This document shows, in pieces, positions 7,595 to 20,386 of a stretch of 64,000 bases of DNA (its first letter is position 1; every line of letters starts with the position of its first letter). Under the pieces are notes generated by a model, which was given only the letters and a program-made list of their open reading frames with translations, was not told the DNA's origin and did not search any database. This DNA comes from Candidatus Dormiibacterota bacterium (lineage in GTDB: Bacteria > Acidobacteriota > Polarisedimenticolia > Gp22-AA2). The stretch covers positions 1-64,000 of the forward strand of contig DASQAT010000046.1 of NCBI GenBank assembly GCA_035635555.1, read 5' to 3'. Position numbers and translations under genes: made by a program.

Positions 7595-8482
7595 ATGAAG
7601 GCTCTCCTGAAGACCGAGTTCCCCGGATTGAAGCTGCTGGGTAGCGGCAAGGTGCGGGACAACTACGACCTGGGAGACTCCCTGCTGATCGTCTCGACCG
7701 ATCGGATCTCCGCCTTCGATCACATCCTCCCGAACGGCATCCCGGACAAGGGGAAGGTCCTGAACCAGATCTCGATCTTCTGGTTCGAGATGACGGCCGG
7801 GCTGGTCCGAAATCATCTGAAGGAGCACAGGGTGGAGCGGTTTCCCGGACCCCTGGCGCCGCACGCCGAGGTCCTTGGCGGTCGCTCGGTCGTCGTGAAA
7901 CGTCTCGAGATGCTGCCGATCGAGTGCGTGGTGCGCGGTTACCTGGCCGGGTCGGGGTTCAAGGATTACCGGAAGACGGGGACGGTCTGCGGCGTGCGGC
8001 TTCCGGAGGGACTCCAGGAGTCGTCGAGGCTTCCGGAACCGATCTTCACTCCGTCCACGAAGGCGGTCACGGGGCACGACGAGAACATCCCCTTCGCCAA
8101 GGTCGTCGACCTGGTGGGCCGCGCGGACGCGGAGAGGGTGCGCGATCTCAGCCTGGCGATCTACAAGAGCGCCTGCGAGCACGCCGAGTCACGCGGCATT
8201 CTGATCGCCGACACGAAGTTCGAGTTCGGCCGCGATCGGGAGGGTCTGGTCCTGGCCGACGAAGTCCTCACTCCAGACTCCTCGCGTTTCTGGCCCCGGG
8301 AGAGCTACAGACCCGGCGGACCGCAGCCGTCCCTCGACAAGCAGTACGTGCGCGATCACCTCGAGTCGGTCGGCTGGGACAAGAACCCACCGGCGCCGCG
8401 TCTCCCGGACGAGATCGTCGAAGGGACTCGGAAACGCTACCTGGACATCTTCAAGAGACTGACAGGCAGGACACTCGAGTAG
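7595..8482 (+). CDS. purC: Phosphoribosylaminoimidazole-succinocarboxamide synthase (SAICAR synthetase)
   Basis: A 295-residue enzyme of de novo purine synthesis that joins CAIR and aspartate with ATP to give SAICAR in the cytoplasm. Family signatures are GSGKVRDNYDLGDSLLIVSTDRISAFD at the N-terminus, IECVVRGYLAGSGFKDY, and LIADTKFEFG ... LADEVLTPDSSRFW. Its length and the long C-terminal helix region resemble the approximately 300-residue yeast Ade1-like type rather than the approximately 240-residue E. coli type. The frame is open further upstream, but ATG 7595 begins exactly at the family N-terminus (MKALLKTEFPGLKLLG) and sits about 45 bases after a good promoter. No other purine gene is adjacent; guaB lies about 5 kb away. 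Confidence 0.96.
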   Translation: MKALLKTEFPGLKLLGSGKVRDNYDLGDSLLIVSTDRISAFDHILPNGIPDKGKVLNQISIFWFEMTAGLVRNHLKEHRVERFPGPLAPHAEVLGGRSVVVKRLEMLPIECVVRGYLAGSGFKDYRKTGTVCGVRLPEGLQESSRLPEPIFTPSTKAVTGHDENIPFAKVVDLVGRADAERVRDLSLAIYKSACEHAESRGILIADTKFEFGRDREGLVLADEVLTPDSSRFWPRESYRPGGPQPSLDKQYVRDHLESVGWDKNPPAPRLPDEIVEGTRKRYLDIFKRLTGRTLE

Positions 8483-8483
8483 G

Positions 8484-8508
8484 GACGCTCCCGCGCCGCC
8501 GCAGCGTC
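8484..8508. terminator. Hairpin between convergent purC and nagZ
   Basis: Inverted repeat GACGCT (8484-8489) and AGCGTC (8503-8508) around a GC-rich loop, overlapping the nagZ stop. There is no T-run on either side, so it may be only a weak or factor-dependent terminator. Confidence 0.3.
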
Positions 8509-9619
8509 AGGATCGGGCGGTAGGGTCGAAGCCCGCGATGTCGTCCGCCCCGAGGGCCGCGATGGCCCGGCGCGAACGCTCCAGCGCGGCGGCCGGGTCG
8601 CGGGGGGCGCGGCGCTTCTTGAGGTAGGCGGTCCTGACCGCCCCGATCCTGTCGAGCGAAAGGATGAGGCGCTTCGCGTTGATTTCCCCCCGGCGCGCCG
8701 CCGCGAGGACCCCCTCGTAGGCCGCGAGGATCTTCTCCTCCGAGCCACAGAACATCAGCCCGTCGTTGCCCGCCGAGAGGGCGGCGAGGGCCTGGGCGGC
8801 CGCCCCTTGCTTCTGCTCCACGGCTCCCATCTCGAGATCGTCCGTGACGATCACCCCCCGGTAGCGCAGCCGACGGCGAAGGAGGCCATCGATGACGGCT
8901 CTCGACAGGGTCGCCGGGCCGGTCGAGCGCCCCTGCAGGGCCGGGTAGGAGGCGTGCCCCGCCATGACGATCGGGAGAAGCCGCTTGAGCCGGCGGTAGG
9001 GGAGCAGGTCCTCGTCGTACAACCGGGCCCGAGTCTTCGAGATGATCGGCAGGGTCAGATGGGTGTCCCCCCCGGCCGACCCCAGTCCCGGAAAATGCTT
9101 GCCCACCGGGACGACGCCCCTCTTCAGATGGGCCTCCAGGAAGAGCCGGCCCAGCCGGCAGACCGTCCCGGGGTCCTTTCCGAAGGCTCGATCGCCGATG
9201 CCGTTCCGCCCGTCCGGTCCCGACAGGTCGAGGACCGGGGCCAGGTTGACGTTGAAGCCGAGCGTCCTGAGCGCCGTGGCCATGGCGCCGGCCTGCCGCC
9301 TGACCGCGTCGGCCGGGTCCTCCCGGGTGGCGAGGAGGAAATTCGCCGGGATCGGTCCGAGGATCGGCTTGAGCCTGTTGACCCGTCCACCCTCCTGATC
9401 GAGCGCCACGAAGGGGGGGATCTTCAGCATGCCGTTCACGTCCTGGATGAGAGAGCGAACCTGGGGAGCATTCTCGATGTTCCGGGCAAAAAGGATGATG
9501 GCCGCCGGCTGCACGCGGCCCAGGAGCGACCGGAGCGGGGCTCCCAGAGTCGTCCCCTGGAATCCGATCCAGAAGAGCTGCCCGACCTGTTCCTCGAGGG
9601 AAAGAGCGCCGACCGGCAT
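8507..9619 (-). CDS. nagZ: Beta-N-acetylhexosaminidase, glycoside hydrolase family 3
   Basis: A 370-residue GH3 enzyme that removes N-acetylglucosamine from muropeptides during peptidoglycan recycling. Visible signatures are the substrate/catalytic loop KHFPGLGSAGGDTHLTLP, in which the Asp-His pair is typical of NagZ, and VIVTDDLEMGAV, which holds the nucleophilic aspartate. PPFVALDQEGGRVNRL and NVNLAPVLDLSG complete the TIM barrel. There is no clear lipobox or signal peptide, so it is probably cytoplasmic. ATG 9617-9619 was chosen because MPVGALSLEEQVGQLFWIGF matches the family start; an in-frame TTG at 9661 would add 14 unremarkable residues. It is a single gene converging on purC. The large gap upstream may hold a small RNA on the other strand. 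Confidence 0.9.
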   Translation of the reverse strand: MPVGALSLEEQVGQLFWIGFQGTTLGAPLRSLLGRVQPAAIILFARNIENAPQVRSLIQDVNGMLKIPPFVALDQEGGRVNRLKPILGPIPANFLLATREDPADAVRRQAGAMATALRTLGFNVNLAPVLDLSGPDGRNGIGDRAFGKDPGTVCRLGRLFLEAHLKRGVVPVGKHFPGLGSAGGDTHLTLPIISKTRARLYDEDLLPYRRLKRLLPIVMAGHASYPALQGRSTGPATLSRAVIDGLLRRRLRYRGVIVTDDLEMGAVEQKQGAAAQALAALSAGNDGLMFCGSEEKILAAYEGVLAAARRGEINAKRLILSLDRIGAVRTAYLKKRRAPRDPAAALERSRRAIAALGADDIAGFDPTARS

Positions 9620-9706
9620 CGAGTCGTACTGTAATCGATGGTGGCGGACCCTGCAAGGCAAGGGGGCGTCCCACTGGGCATTCCTCTAACGATTTTGTTA
9701 CGGCGC

Positions 9707-9735
9707 TTGACCCGCGCCCCTCGCGAAGCTAAATT
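9707..9735 (+). promoter_or_regulatory. Promoter with no protein gene directly downstream (possible sRNA promoter)
   Basis: TTGACC (9707-9712), a 17-base spacer and TAAATT (9730-9735). The next coding start is 227 bases away and has its own promoter at 9897-9925, so this one probably drives an untranslated RNA. Confidence 0.55.
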
Positions 9736-9741
9736 GGCCTC

Positions 9742-9895
9742 GTAGATATGCGAAATAAGTGATTTATAGTTCAGTCACCCGATAATGCATACTTAGATGG
9801 ACAGGCAGGAGGATGGATTCAAGGAGGAAGGCCAGATCTGGTAGCGAGAAGCACTGTCACCACTGTATCTTGTGGTGACATTCGGGCCCCGTTTT
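9742..9895 (+). ncRNA. Candidate small RNA with clustered GGA motifs
   Basis: This is an AT-richer stretch in a GC-rich genome. It has no credible reading frame, a near-consensus promoter just upstream and a perfect 9-bp hairpin near its end. Between about 9798 and 9830 there are six GGA triplets (GATGGACAGG, GGAGGATGGA, GGAGGAAGG). Clustered GGA is the binding signature of RNAs that sequester CsrA/RsmA-type regulators. No known riboswitch or SRP/6S/tmRNA consensus could be matched by eye. The ends are estimates: start about 7 bases after the -10 box, end at the T-rich segment after the hairpin. It could instead be an unusual leader region for the M23 gene. Confidence 0.3.
9855..9880. terminator. 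Perfect 9-bp hairpin, possible terminator of the candidate sRNA
   Basis: TGTCACCAC (9855-9863), loop TGTATCTT, GTGGTGACA (9872-9880). A weak T-tract (GTTTTCTT) follows only after 10 more bases. It could alternatively be a protein-binding operator just upstream of the M23 promoter. Confidence 0.4.
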
Positions 9896-9896
9896 C

Positions 9897-9925
9897 TTGA
9901 CTTGCCCGAAATCCGATGGTAGCAT
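9897..9925 (+). promoter_or_regulatory. Promoter of the M23 peptidase gene
   Basis: TTGACT (9897-9902), a 17-base spacer and TAGCAT (9920-9925), about 37 bases before the ATG. Confidence 0.6.
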
Positions 9926-9961
9926 CGGCAGCTTTTCAGCAACCAAATCAGGGGGCAGGTG

Positions 9962-10861
9962 ATGAACAAGAAGTTCTACACCATCATGATTGTCCCGCAT
10001 GCCGCCGCGAAGTTCCGGCGCATCAAGATTTCCCGGAACTTCCTCATCGCGGCAGGCTCTTTCCTCGGTCTGGTCTTTACCGCCGGCCTCATGTTTCCTC
10101 ATTATCTCCTCCGCTCCAGCCAGCTGTCCGCGAACCTCCAGAGGATGTCCCAGGAGAACCAGGAGCTGCGGAAGGCGAACGAGAAGTTCGACGAGTCCCT
10201 GGCTGACCTGCGCTCGCGGCTGGCTGAGTTCGAGACCAAGGCGACCAAGTTCGCGATGCTGGCCGGGGTGGAGGATCCCCAGTCCCAGCAGCTCGCCGCG
10301 GGGGGGAGCTCCTTCGATCTCAAGGGGCTGTCGCCGAAGGCGTCGCAGGCCGTCATCGAGTCCGAAATCAACACCTTGAAGGAGCGCTCCGGCGTCCTCC
10401 AGGACACCTTCCGGGTGCTCGACGTGGCGTTCCAGAAGCAGTCGCTCCTGCTGTCGTCGACCCCCAGCATCTACCCGGTGCACGGGCTCCTGGGGAACGG
10501 CTATGGCTGGCGGCGTGACCCGTTCACGGGGATGCGCGACTTCCACCAGGGCCTCGACCTGGTGGCACCGATCGGGACCAAGGTGGTGGCCCCGGCCGAC
10601 GGCATCGTGACCCGGGTCGGCCAGAGCGGCGGATTCGGCAACTCGATCTTCGTCTCCCACGGCTACGGGATCATCACACGGTACGGCCACCTCTCCGCCT
10701 ACAACGTCAAGGTGGGGCAGCGGGTCAAGCGCGGCGATGTCATCGGGATGGTCGGCACCACCGGGCGCAGCACCGGGCCGCACCTGCACTACGAGCTCCT
10801 GGTGCACCAGCGCAACGTCGACCCCATCAAGTACATCCTGGAAGAGTACAGGTCGTTCTAA
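9962..10861 (+). CDS. M23-family (LytM-type) peptidoglycan metallopeptidase, membrane-anchored
   Basis: A 299-residue envelope protein. Residues about 21-48 form one membrane anchor (NFLIAAGSFLGLVFTAGLMF). Residues about 50-90 form a coiled coil rich in Leu, Glu and Lys (LSANLQRMSQENQELRKANEKFDESLADLRSRL would be its start). The C-terminal lysostaphin-type domain has the zinc-site motifs HQGLDLVAP and GPHLHYEL. Both HxxxD and HxH elements are present, so it is probably an active endopeptidase rather than a degenerate EnvC/NlpD activator, though activity is inferred. ATG 9962 was preferred over the GTG directly before it. A GGGGGCAGG ribosome-binding site precedes it. secA follows after 15 bases plus its own promoter. 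Confidence 0.9.
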   Translation: MNKKFYTIMIVPHAAAKFRRIKISRNFLIAAGSFLGLVFTAGLMFPHYLLRSSQLSANLQRMSQENQELRKANEKFDESLADLRSRLAEFETKATKFAMLAGVEDPQSQQLAAGGSSFDLKGLSPKASQAVIESEINTLKERSGVLQDTFRVLDVAFQKQSLLLSSTPSIYPVHGLLGNGYGWRRDPFTGMRDFHQGLDLVAPIGTKVVAPADGIVTRVGQSGGFGNSIFVSHGYGIITRYGHLSAYNVKVGQRVKRGDVIGMVGTTGRSTGPHLHYELLVHQRNVDPIKYILEEYRSF

Positions 10862-10875
10862 ATCTCCGTCCGGCT

Positions 10876-10903
10876 TTGACTTCGCGCTCCATTCTGCTAT
10901 AGT
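10876..10903 (+). promoter_or_regulatory. Promoter of secA
   Basis: TTGACT (10876-10881), a 16-base spacer and TATAGT (10898-10903), preceded by TGC, giving an extended -10. It implies a leader of about 145 bases before the secA ATG. Confidence 0.6.
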
Positions 10904-11017
10904 TTCGCGCAGGCGATCTGGGCCGTGCTGCGGCGTTCCAATCCGGTCCCGGTGAAGCCGCGTCGGGCTTGGCAGTCCCTGGATCCGATCCCTCCACAGC
11001 GCGCTCCCAGGGTCGAG

Positions 11018-11033
11018 GCCCCCCGCGGGGGGC
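11018..11033 (+). repeat. Perfect 16-base GC palindrome in the secA leader
   Basis: GCCCCCCGCGGGGGGC is its own reverse complement and would fold into a very stable hairpin in the mRNA, 22 bases before the secA ATG. No T-run follows. It may limit ribosome access or be a protein-binding site. Confidence 0.45.
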
Positions 11034-11055
11034 GGAGGTCGAAACCTACACCCCG

Positions 11056-15693
<4,638 letters not shown>

Positions 15694-15701
15694 CCGGTCG
15701 T

Positions 15702-16361
15702 TCAGACGAGCGACAGTTCCATGAGCACCGGTTGCGGCATGAGGTCGCGGTGCTGCCGGAACAGCCGGGGGAGTGTGCGGACGACCTCGAGACCGGCGCG
15801 CTCGTGGAGCGGACGCGATCGGCTGTTACCGATCAGCCGCACCTGCTTCAGGTGGCGGCGGCGGCCCACCTCGATCGCCTCCTGGACGAGACGCAGACCG
15901 ATGCCGTGACCGCGGAGATTCGGCTCCACGCCCACCGAAGCGAGATACAGGACGTCCCCGCGCGGATTGTGGGATGCGGAAGGCAGGATCCGCTCGTAGT
16001 CGAGGTAGGATCGCGGAAAGTCACGCGTCCACAGGAGTCCGTTGGTCAGGCCGACGATCCGGGGCGCCTGGCCGGGGCGCTGCAGCTCGGCGAGCAGAAA
16101 CGCCTCGGGCAGCGCGAACAGGCGCCTCTGCAGCTCGTTCAACGAAGCGCCCAGCCGGCCCCACACCCTCCTTTCGACGAGCGTCGCCTCCTCCAGATCG
16201 CCGGGCCGGGCGGGACGGATGACCACCCGCAGGATGGCCGCGCGCGCGGCGACGGACGAGACCCCCCGGCCGGGCGCGCCCCGCGGCGCCCCGGCGATCA
16301 CCGAGCCCGATGGACCGGCCGCGCGCTGGCCCGAAGACGTCGTTCCCTGGTTGTCCTTCAT
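15702..16361 (-). CDS. GNAT-family acetyltransferase
   Basis: A 219-residue protein with a GNAT fold from about residue 45: VVIRPARPGDLEEATLVERRVWG, then the acetyl-CoA loop in LYLASVGVEPNLRGHGIGLRLVQEAIEVG, and a final LYHERAGLEVVRT-like strand (actual SRPLHERAGLEVVRTLPRLF). The first 40 residues are low-complexity Gly/Ala/Ser and may be an extension or a mis-chosen start, since a GTG near residue 46 would start right at the domain. The upstream ATG is favoured because it overlaps the nnr stop as ATGA (16358-16361), a coupling signal. Given the tsaE neighbour a RimI-like role is tempting, but the sequence does not look like RimI and the substrate is unknown. Confidence 0.85.
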   Translation of the reverse strand: MKDNQGTTSSGQRAAGPSGSVIAGAPRGAPGRGVSSVAARAAILRVVIRPARPGDLEEATLVERRVWGRLGASLNELQRRLFALPEAFLLAELQRPGQAPRIVGLTNGLLWTRDFPRSYLDYERILPSASHNPRGDVLYLASVGVEPNLRGHGIGLRLVQEAIEVGRRRHLKQVRLIGNSRSRPLHERAGLEVVRTLPRLFRQHRDLMPQPVLMELSLV

Positions 16362-17956
16362 CCGGTCCTCCGGGCGCCGCGAGCCTCGGCTCGTTCGTTG
16401 CTCCGCGGCGGGCGGAGACTCAGGAGCGCCGCGGGGAAGTGCTGCAGGATGTCGCGCGCGATGAGCGGCGCCTCGCCCACCTCGGCCGCTGCGAGGTCGC
16501 CGGCCAGCCCGTGCAGGTAGACACCCAGCCTGACCGCGTCGGTGGTCTCGATCCCCTGGGCCAGAAGACCCAGGAGGAGGCCGGTGAGGACGTCCCCGGA
16601 CCCGCCGGTGGCCATGCCAGGATTGCCGGTGGGATTCACGTGCACCCGGCCCTCGGGTGTCGCGACCAGCGTCCGGTGTCCCTTGAGGACCAGATGGCAG
16701 CGATGGCGACGCGCGAACTCGCGCGCCAGCTGTAATCTGCGGGACTGCACGTCCTTGCCGGACATCCCCAGGAGACGCCCCATCTCTCCCGGGTGGGGGG
16801 TCAGGACGAGCGGGCGGAGCCGTCCGGAAAGGGCCGTCTCGTTCCCCGCGAAGGCGTTCACGCCGTCGGCATCCAGGACGACCGGCACGCGCGCCCGGCG
16901 CACCACATCGCGGACGATCCTGCACGTCTCCGGATGGGTGGTCAATCCCGGGCCGATGCCGATCGCCTGCTTCCCCTCGAGAAGGGCCAGGATCCGATTG
17001 AGCCCGGATTCGGCCAGGGTCCCCTCCGGGGTCTCGGGCAGTCCCTCGGTCATCACTTCCATCGCCCGCGAGACGAAGCCGGACTGCAGACCGCTCGGCA
17101 CGGCAGCGGTCACCAGGCCGCAGCCCGCGCGCAGCGCGCCGAGAGCCGACATCCGCGCGGCCCCGCCCTTGCCGCGCGACCCGGCGACCACCAGGGCGTG
17201 ACCGTAGTCCCCCTTGTGACTGTCGGCCCGGCGCTTCGGCAGGAGGGATGAGAGCTCCTCCGCGCGCAGCAGGTCCAGGTCGGCCCGCTCGGCGACGACC
17301 GCCTCGTTCGGCAGCCCGATGTCGACCACGTGCAGTCGCCCGCACATCGACTCGGCGGGAGGGAACACGTGAGGGAGCTTCGGCCGGACGAAAGCGACCG
17401 TGTGGTCCGCCCGCAGGCAGGGCCCCGGGATCTCGAAGGAATCGCCCGACAGACCGCTCGGGACATCGACGGCCAGCACCAGGGCACGCGCCGCGTTCAC
17501 GTCTTCGATGACCGTCGCGAGGAACCCCTGCACGGGCCTCGACAGCCCGGTGCCGAGGATCCCGTCCACGATCAGATCGCTCGTGTCGAGAAGGGCGCGG
17601 GCGGTCCTCCATTCGCCCCGCCCGGTCACTTCGCGCGGCGGCGCGCCGAGCCGCGTGAGGGCCTTGAGGTTGACGAGGGCGCTGCCGCGCACGTCGCGGC
17701 GCCGGCCGAACAGGAGGGCGGCGAACGGAATCCCCTGGTTGTGGAGGTGCCGCGCCAGGACGAAGGTGTCTCCCCCATTGTTTCCACGCCCGCACAGAAG
17801 CAGGATGCGCCGCGTCCTGAGATCCCCCTCGATGCGCTGCAGGACCTCGAGCAGCCTCAGACCGGCATTCTCCATCAGGACGATTTCGGGCACACCGAAC
17901 CGGGAGACGGCGCGCCTGTCGATATGGCGCATCTGTTGCGAGGTCAGTATTTCCAC
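16358..17956 (-). CDS. nnr: Bifunctional NAD(P)H-hydrate repair enzyme (epimerase plus ADP-dependent dehydratase)
   Basis: A 532-residue fusion that repairs damaged nicotinamide cofactors. Residues about 1-215 are the YjeF_N epimerase (EILTSQQMRHIDRRA, LLCGRGNNGGDTFVLARHL, VDGILGTGLSRPVQG). Residues about 225-515 are the ribokinase-like dehydratase (HKGDYGHALVVAGSRGKGGAA, GIGPGLTTHPE, VLDADGVNAF, LTPHPGEMGRLLG, GNPGMATGGSGDVLTG). GTG 17954-17956 was chosen over GTG 17996-17998 because the family begins at 'xEILTxxQM', and because the promoter at 17983-18011 would start transcription downstream of 17996. It heads the nnr-GNAT-tsaE operon and is divergent from aroC. Confidence 0.95.
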   Translation of the reverse strand: MEILTSQQMRHIDRRAVSRFGVPEIVLMENAGLRLLEVLQRIEGDLRTRRILLLCGRGNNGGDTFVLARHLHNQGIPFAALLFGRRRDVRGSALVNLKALTRLGAPPREVTGRGEWRTARALLDTSDLIVDGILGTGLSRPVQGFLATVIEDVNAARALVLAVDVPSGLSGDSFEIPGPCLRADHTVAFVRPKLPHVFPPAESMCGRLHVVDIGLPNEAVVAERADLDLLRAEELSSLLPKRRADSHKGDYGHALVVAGSRGKGGAARMSALGALRAGCGLVTAAVPSGLQSGFVSRAMEVMTEGLPETPEGTLAESGLNRILALLEGKQAIGIGPGLTTHPETCRIVRDVVRRARVPVVLDADGVNAFAGNETALSGRLRPLVLTPHPGEMGRLLGMSGKDVQSRRLQLAREFARRHRCHLVLKGHRTLVATPEGRVHVNPTGNPGMATGGSGDVLTGLLLGLLAQGIETTDAVRLGVYLHGLAGDLAAAEVGEAPLIARDILQHFPAALLSLRPPRSNERAEARGARRTG

Positions 17957-17982
17957 TACGGCGGCCCCCCGGGAAGTGGCCC

Positions 17983-18011
17983 ACTTTACACAGGTCACCG
18001 GTCGGAATCAA
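17983..18011 (-). promoter_or_regulatory. Promoter of the nnr-GNAT-tsaE operon
   Basis: On the minus strand, TTGATT (18006-18011), a 17-base spacer and TAAAGT (17983-17988). The start point near 17976 leaves a leader of about 20 bases before the chosen GTG and excludes the upstream GTG. Confidence 0.55.
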
Positions 18012-18083
18012 GCGAAGCCCTCCCGTCTCGGCGACGCCCCTCACGGACGAGCGCGGTGACCGTTTTCCGCGCCGGACGGCGCG

Positions 18084-18113
18084 TTGACAGGGTCGCGAAG
18101 GGTCAAGGATAAT
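18084..18113 (+). promoter_or_regulatory. Promoter of aroC
   Basis: TTGACA (18084-18089), an 18-base spacer and GATAAT (18108-18113), about 58 bases before the aroC GTG. Confidence 0.65.
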
Positions 18114-18171
18114 CGCCGCTCCGCTCGATCTGTCGCGAAATTGCGACGAGCGGCACACTTGCGGAGCCGAC

Positions 18172-19341
18172 GTGCTGCGTTTTCTGACGGCAGGGGAATC
18201 GCACGGTCCGGCCCTGGTCGCCATCCTGGACGGGATGCCGGCGGGGCTCGGGCTCCTGGCCGCCGACATCGACGTCGAGCTCAAGCGCCGGCAGCACGGC
18301 TACGGGCGCGGCGGGCGGATGAAGATCGAGCAGGACCGGGTCGCGATCCTTTCCGGCGTGCGGCACGGGCGCACCCTCGCCAGCCCGATCGCGCTCCAGA
18401 TCGCCAACCGCGACTGGGCGAACTGGCAGAAGGCGATGGCGATCGAACCGGTCGACGTCGAGGACGTCGAGCGCAAGCGGGTCACGCGCCCGCGGCCCGG
18501 GCACGCCGATCTGGCCGGGGCCTTGAAGCACGACGTGGAGGACGCTCGCGACATCCTCGAGCGGGCCTCGGCGCGCGAGACGACGGCGCGCGTGGCCGTG
18601 GGGGCGGTGTGCAAGAAGTTCCTGCGGGAGTTCGACGTGGAGGTGGCGAGCCACACGGTGTCGCTGGGAGCGGCCGCGCTCCCTCCCCTGACCGAGGTGC
18701 CGTGGGATCGGATCGTGGCGGCGGAAGGGTCGCCGCTGCGCTGCGCGGACGCCGGAGTCGAGCAGAGGATGGTCGAGGAGATCGATCGCGCCATGCAGGC
18801 GCGCGACTCCGTGGGCGGCGCGTTCCAGGTCGTGGCGCGCGGCGTTCCCCCCGGTCTGGGGAGCCACAGGCACTGGGACCTGCGCCTGAACGCCCGGCTG
18901 GCGGCCGCGATCTGCTCGATCCAGTCGATCAAGGCGATCGCGATCGGGGACGGCGTCGAAGCCGCGGGAAGGATGGGGTCGGAGTTCCACGACGAGATTC
19001 ACTACGACCGGCCGGCGCGGCGCTTCTACCGCACCTCGAATCACGCCGGCGGCCTGGAGGGGGGCATCACCAACGGCGAGGAGATCCGTGTGCGGGTCTA
19101 CGTCAAGCCGCTGTCCACGCTGCCCAAGGCCCTGCACAGCGTCGATCTCAAATCGAAGGACGAGTTCCAGGCGCAGGTGGAGCGCACCGACGTATCGGCC
19201 ATCGCCGCCGCGGGTGTCGTGGGCGAGGCGATGACCGCATTCGTCCTGGCCGAGGCGTTCCTGGAGAAGTTCGGCGGCGACTCGCTCAAGGAGATCACCC
19301 GGAACCACCGGGGATATCTCGAGCAGCTCCGGGAATTCTAG
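18172..19341 (+). CDS. aroC: Chorismate synthase
   Basis: A 389-residue enzyme that converts EPSP to chorismate, the last shikimate step, using reduced FMN. Signature stretches are LRFLTAGESHGPALVAILDG at the N-terminus with the catalytic His, RRQHGYGRGGRMKIEQD, ERASARETTARVAVGAV, SGFCSHRHWDL-like RVPPGLGSHRHWD, and NHAGGLEGGITNGEEI near the end, where both FMN-contact regions are present. The length is that of the longer Gram-positive/Thermus-type forms. The GTG start at 18172 follows a near-consensus promoter by about 58 bases. No other aro gene is adjacent. Its stop overlaps the end of the convergent P1 peptidase by 4 bases. Confidence 0.97.
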   Translation: MLRFLTAGESHGPALVAILDGMPAGLGLLAADIDVELKRRQHGYGRGGRMKIEQDRVAILSGVRHGRTLASPIALQIANRDWANWQKAMAIEPVDVEDVERKRVTRPRPGHADLAGALKHDVEDARDILERASARETTARVAVGAVCKKFLREFDVEVASHTVSLGAAALPPLTEVPWDRIVAAEGSPLRCADAGVEQRMVEEIDRAMQARDSVGGAFQVVARGVPPGLGSHRHWDLRLNARLAAAICSIQSIKAIAIGDGVEAAGRMGSEFHDEIHYDRPARRFYRTSNHAGGLEGGITNGEEIRVRVYVKPLSTLPKALHSVDLKSKDEFQAQVERTDVSAIAAAGVVGEAMTAFVLAEAFLEKFGGDSLKEITRNHRGYLEQLREF

Positions 19342-20378
19342 AGATCGGCGCGGCGATCGAGATCGCGCGCCGCCGGCAGTCCCGCCACGGCGCGGGCCAG
19401 AAGCGCCGCCCGCAGGATCGCCTCCTGCATCGCCTCGGTCGCCAGGGCCCCCACCACGAGAGGGTCGGCCCGGACCCTGCCGCGCGACAGGCAGAACACG
19501 ACGTCCCCGTCGAAGCGCGTCCAGACGGGAGCGATGCAGCGCGCGCAGGCGACCTGGGCCGCTCTCGCCACGGAGGTGGCCTCGACCTTGGTCAGCCGGG
19601 CGTTCGTCGCCACCACGCCCAGCGTCGTGGAGGGAGGAGGCGGAGCGTCCCCCGTCGCGGCCGGGCGCCCGCGGGCGCGGGCACCCGCTCCGGCACGGAA
19701 CGGGAGCCCGGCACGCAGAAGCTCCCGCGTCGTGCCGGGGAGAGCGGAGCCGTCCGGGCGGTCCCTCAGACCCGCGACGATCGAGCCGGTGCGCGGGTCG
19801 ATGACGTCGCCCCAGGCGTTCACCACGGTCAGGGCGCCCACGACGAGCGCGCCCTTACGACGCGACGCCGAGCCGAGGCCCGATTTCATGGCGCGCCGGA
19901 TGCCATGCATCTTGCCCACGCTGGCCCCCGTCCCCGCGCCCACGTTCCCCTGGAGAACCGGCCGCGAGGAGGCCGCCCGGCAGGCGCGCCGGGCCATGGC
20001 GGGGGTGGGGCGGGCGCGCGGGCTCCCCGCCGACAGATCGAAGAGAATCGCAGCCGGGACGATCGGCACGATGGCGTCGCGCACGCGGAAGCCGATCCCC
20101 CGTCGCTCGAGGAACGACATCACACCGGCCGCGGCATCGAGGCCGTAGGCACTGCCGCCGGACAGGAGGAGCGCGTGCACGACGGGGACCAGGTGCGCGG
20201 GCTCGCAGGGACCGGTGTCGCGCAGACCGGCCGCGAGACCGCGGACATCGAGGCCGGGGACGGCGCCGTCGCCGCACAGCACGACCGTGCAGCCGGTGAG
20301 GCCGCGGCTGTCCGTCGCGTGCCCGACGCGAAACCCCGGGACGTCGGTGAGGCTCGAGGCGGGACGGGCGCCGGGCAT
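19338..20378 (-). CDS. P1-family (DmpA-like, S58) aminopeptidase/amidohydrolase
   Basis: A 346-residue member of the P1 family of N-terminal-nucleophile-like hydrolases (L-aminopeptidase/D-esterase). It shows SSLTDVPGFRVGHATD at the start, ALLLSGGSAYGLDAAAGVMSFLERRGIGF, GNVGAGTGASVGK, and the autoproteolysis/catalytic region around STTLGVVATNARLTK, where the Ser/Thr before TTLG is the expected nucleophile. There is no signal peptide. ATG 20376-20378 was preferred over an upstream start at 20396 because the likely -10 box spans 20387-20392. The substrate range is unknown; relatives act on peptides with D- or beta-amino acids. It is divergent from the ATL gene and convergent with aroC. Confidence 0.9.
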   Translation of the reverse strand: MPGARPASSLTDVPGFRVGHATDSRGLTGCTVVLCGDGAVPGLDVRGLAAGLRDTGPCEPAHLVPVVHALLLSGGSAYGLDAAAGVMSFLERRGIGFRVRDAIVPIVPAAILFDLSAGSPRARPTPAMARRACRAASSRPVLQGNVGAGTGASVGKMHGIRRAMKSGLGSASRRKGALVVGALTVVNAWGDVIDPRTGSIVAGLRDRPDGSALPGTTRELLRAGLPFRAGAGARARGRPAATGDAPPPPSTTLGVVATNARLTKVEATSVARAAQVACARCIAPVWTRFDGDVVFCLSRGRVRADPLVVGALATEAMQEAILRAALLARAVAGLPAARDLDRRADL

Positions 20379-20386
20379 GCGACCGT

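Noticed and set aside
9742-9895. A known riboswitch (c-di-GMP, SAM, glycine, cobalamin) or 6S/SRP/tmRNA
   Set aside because: Core motifs of these families are absent, so only a generic sRNA candidate is proposed.
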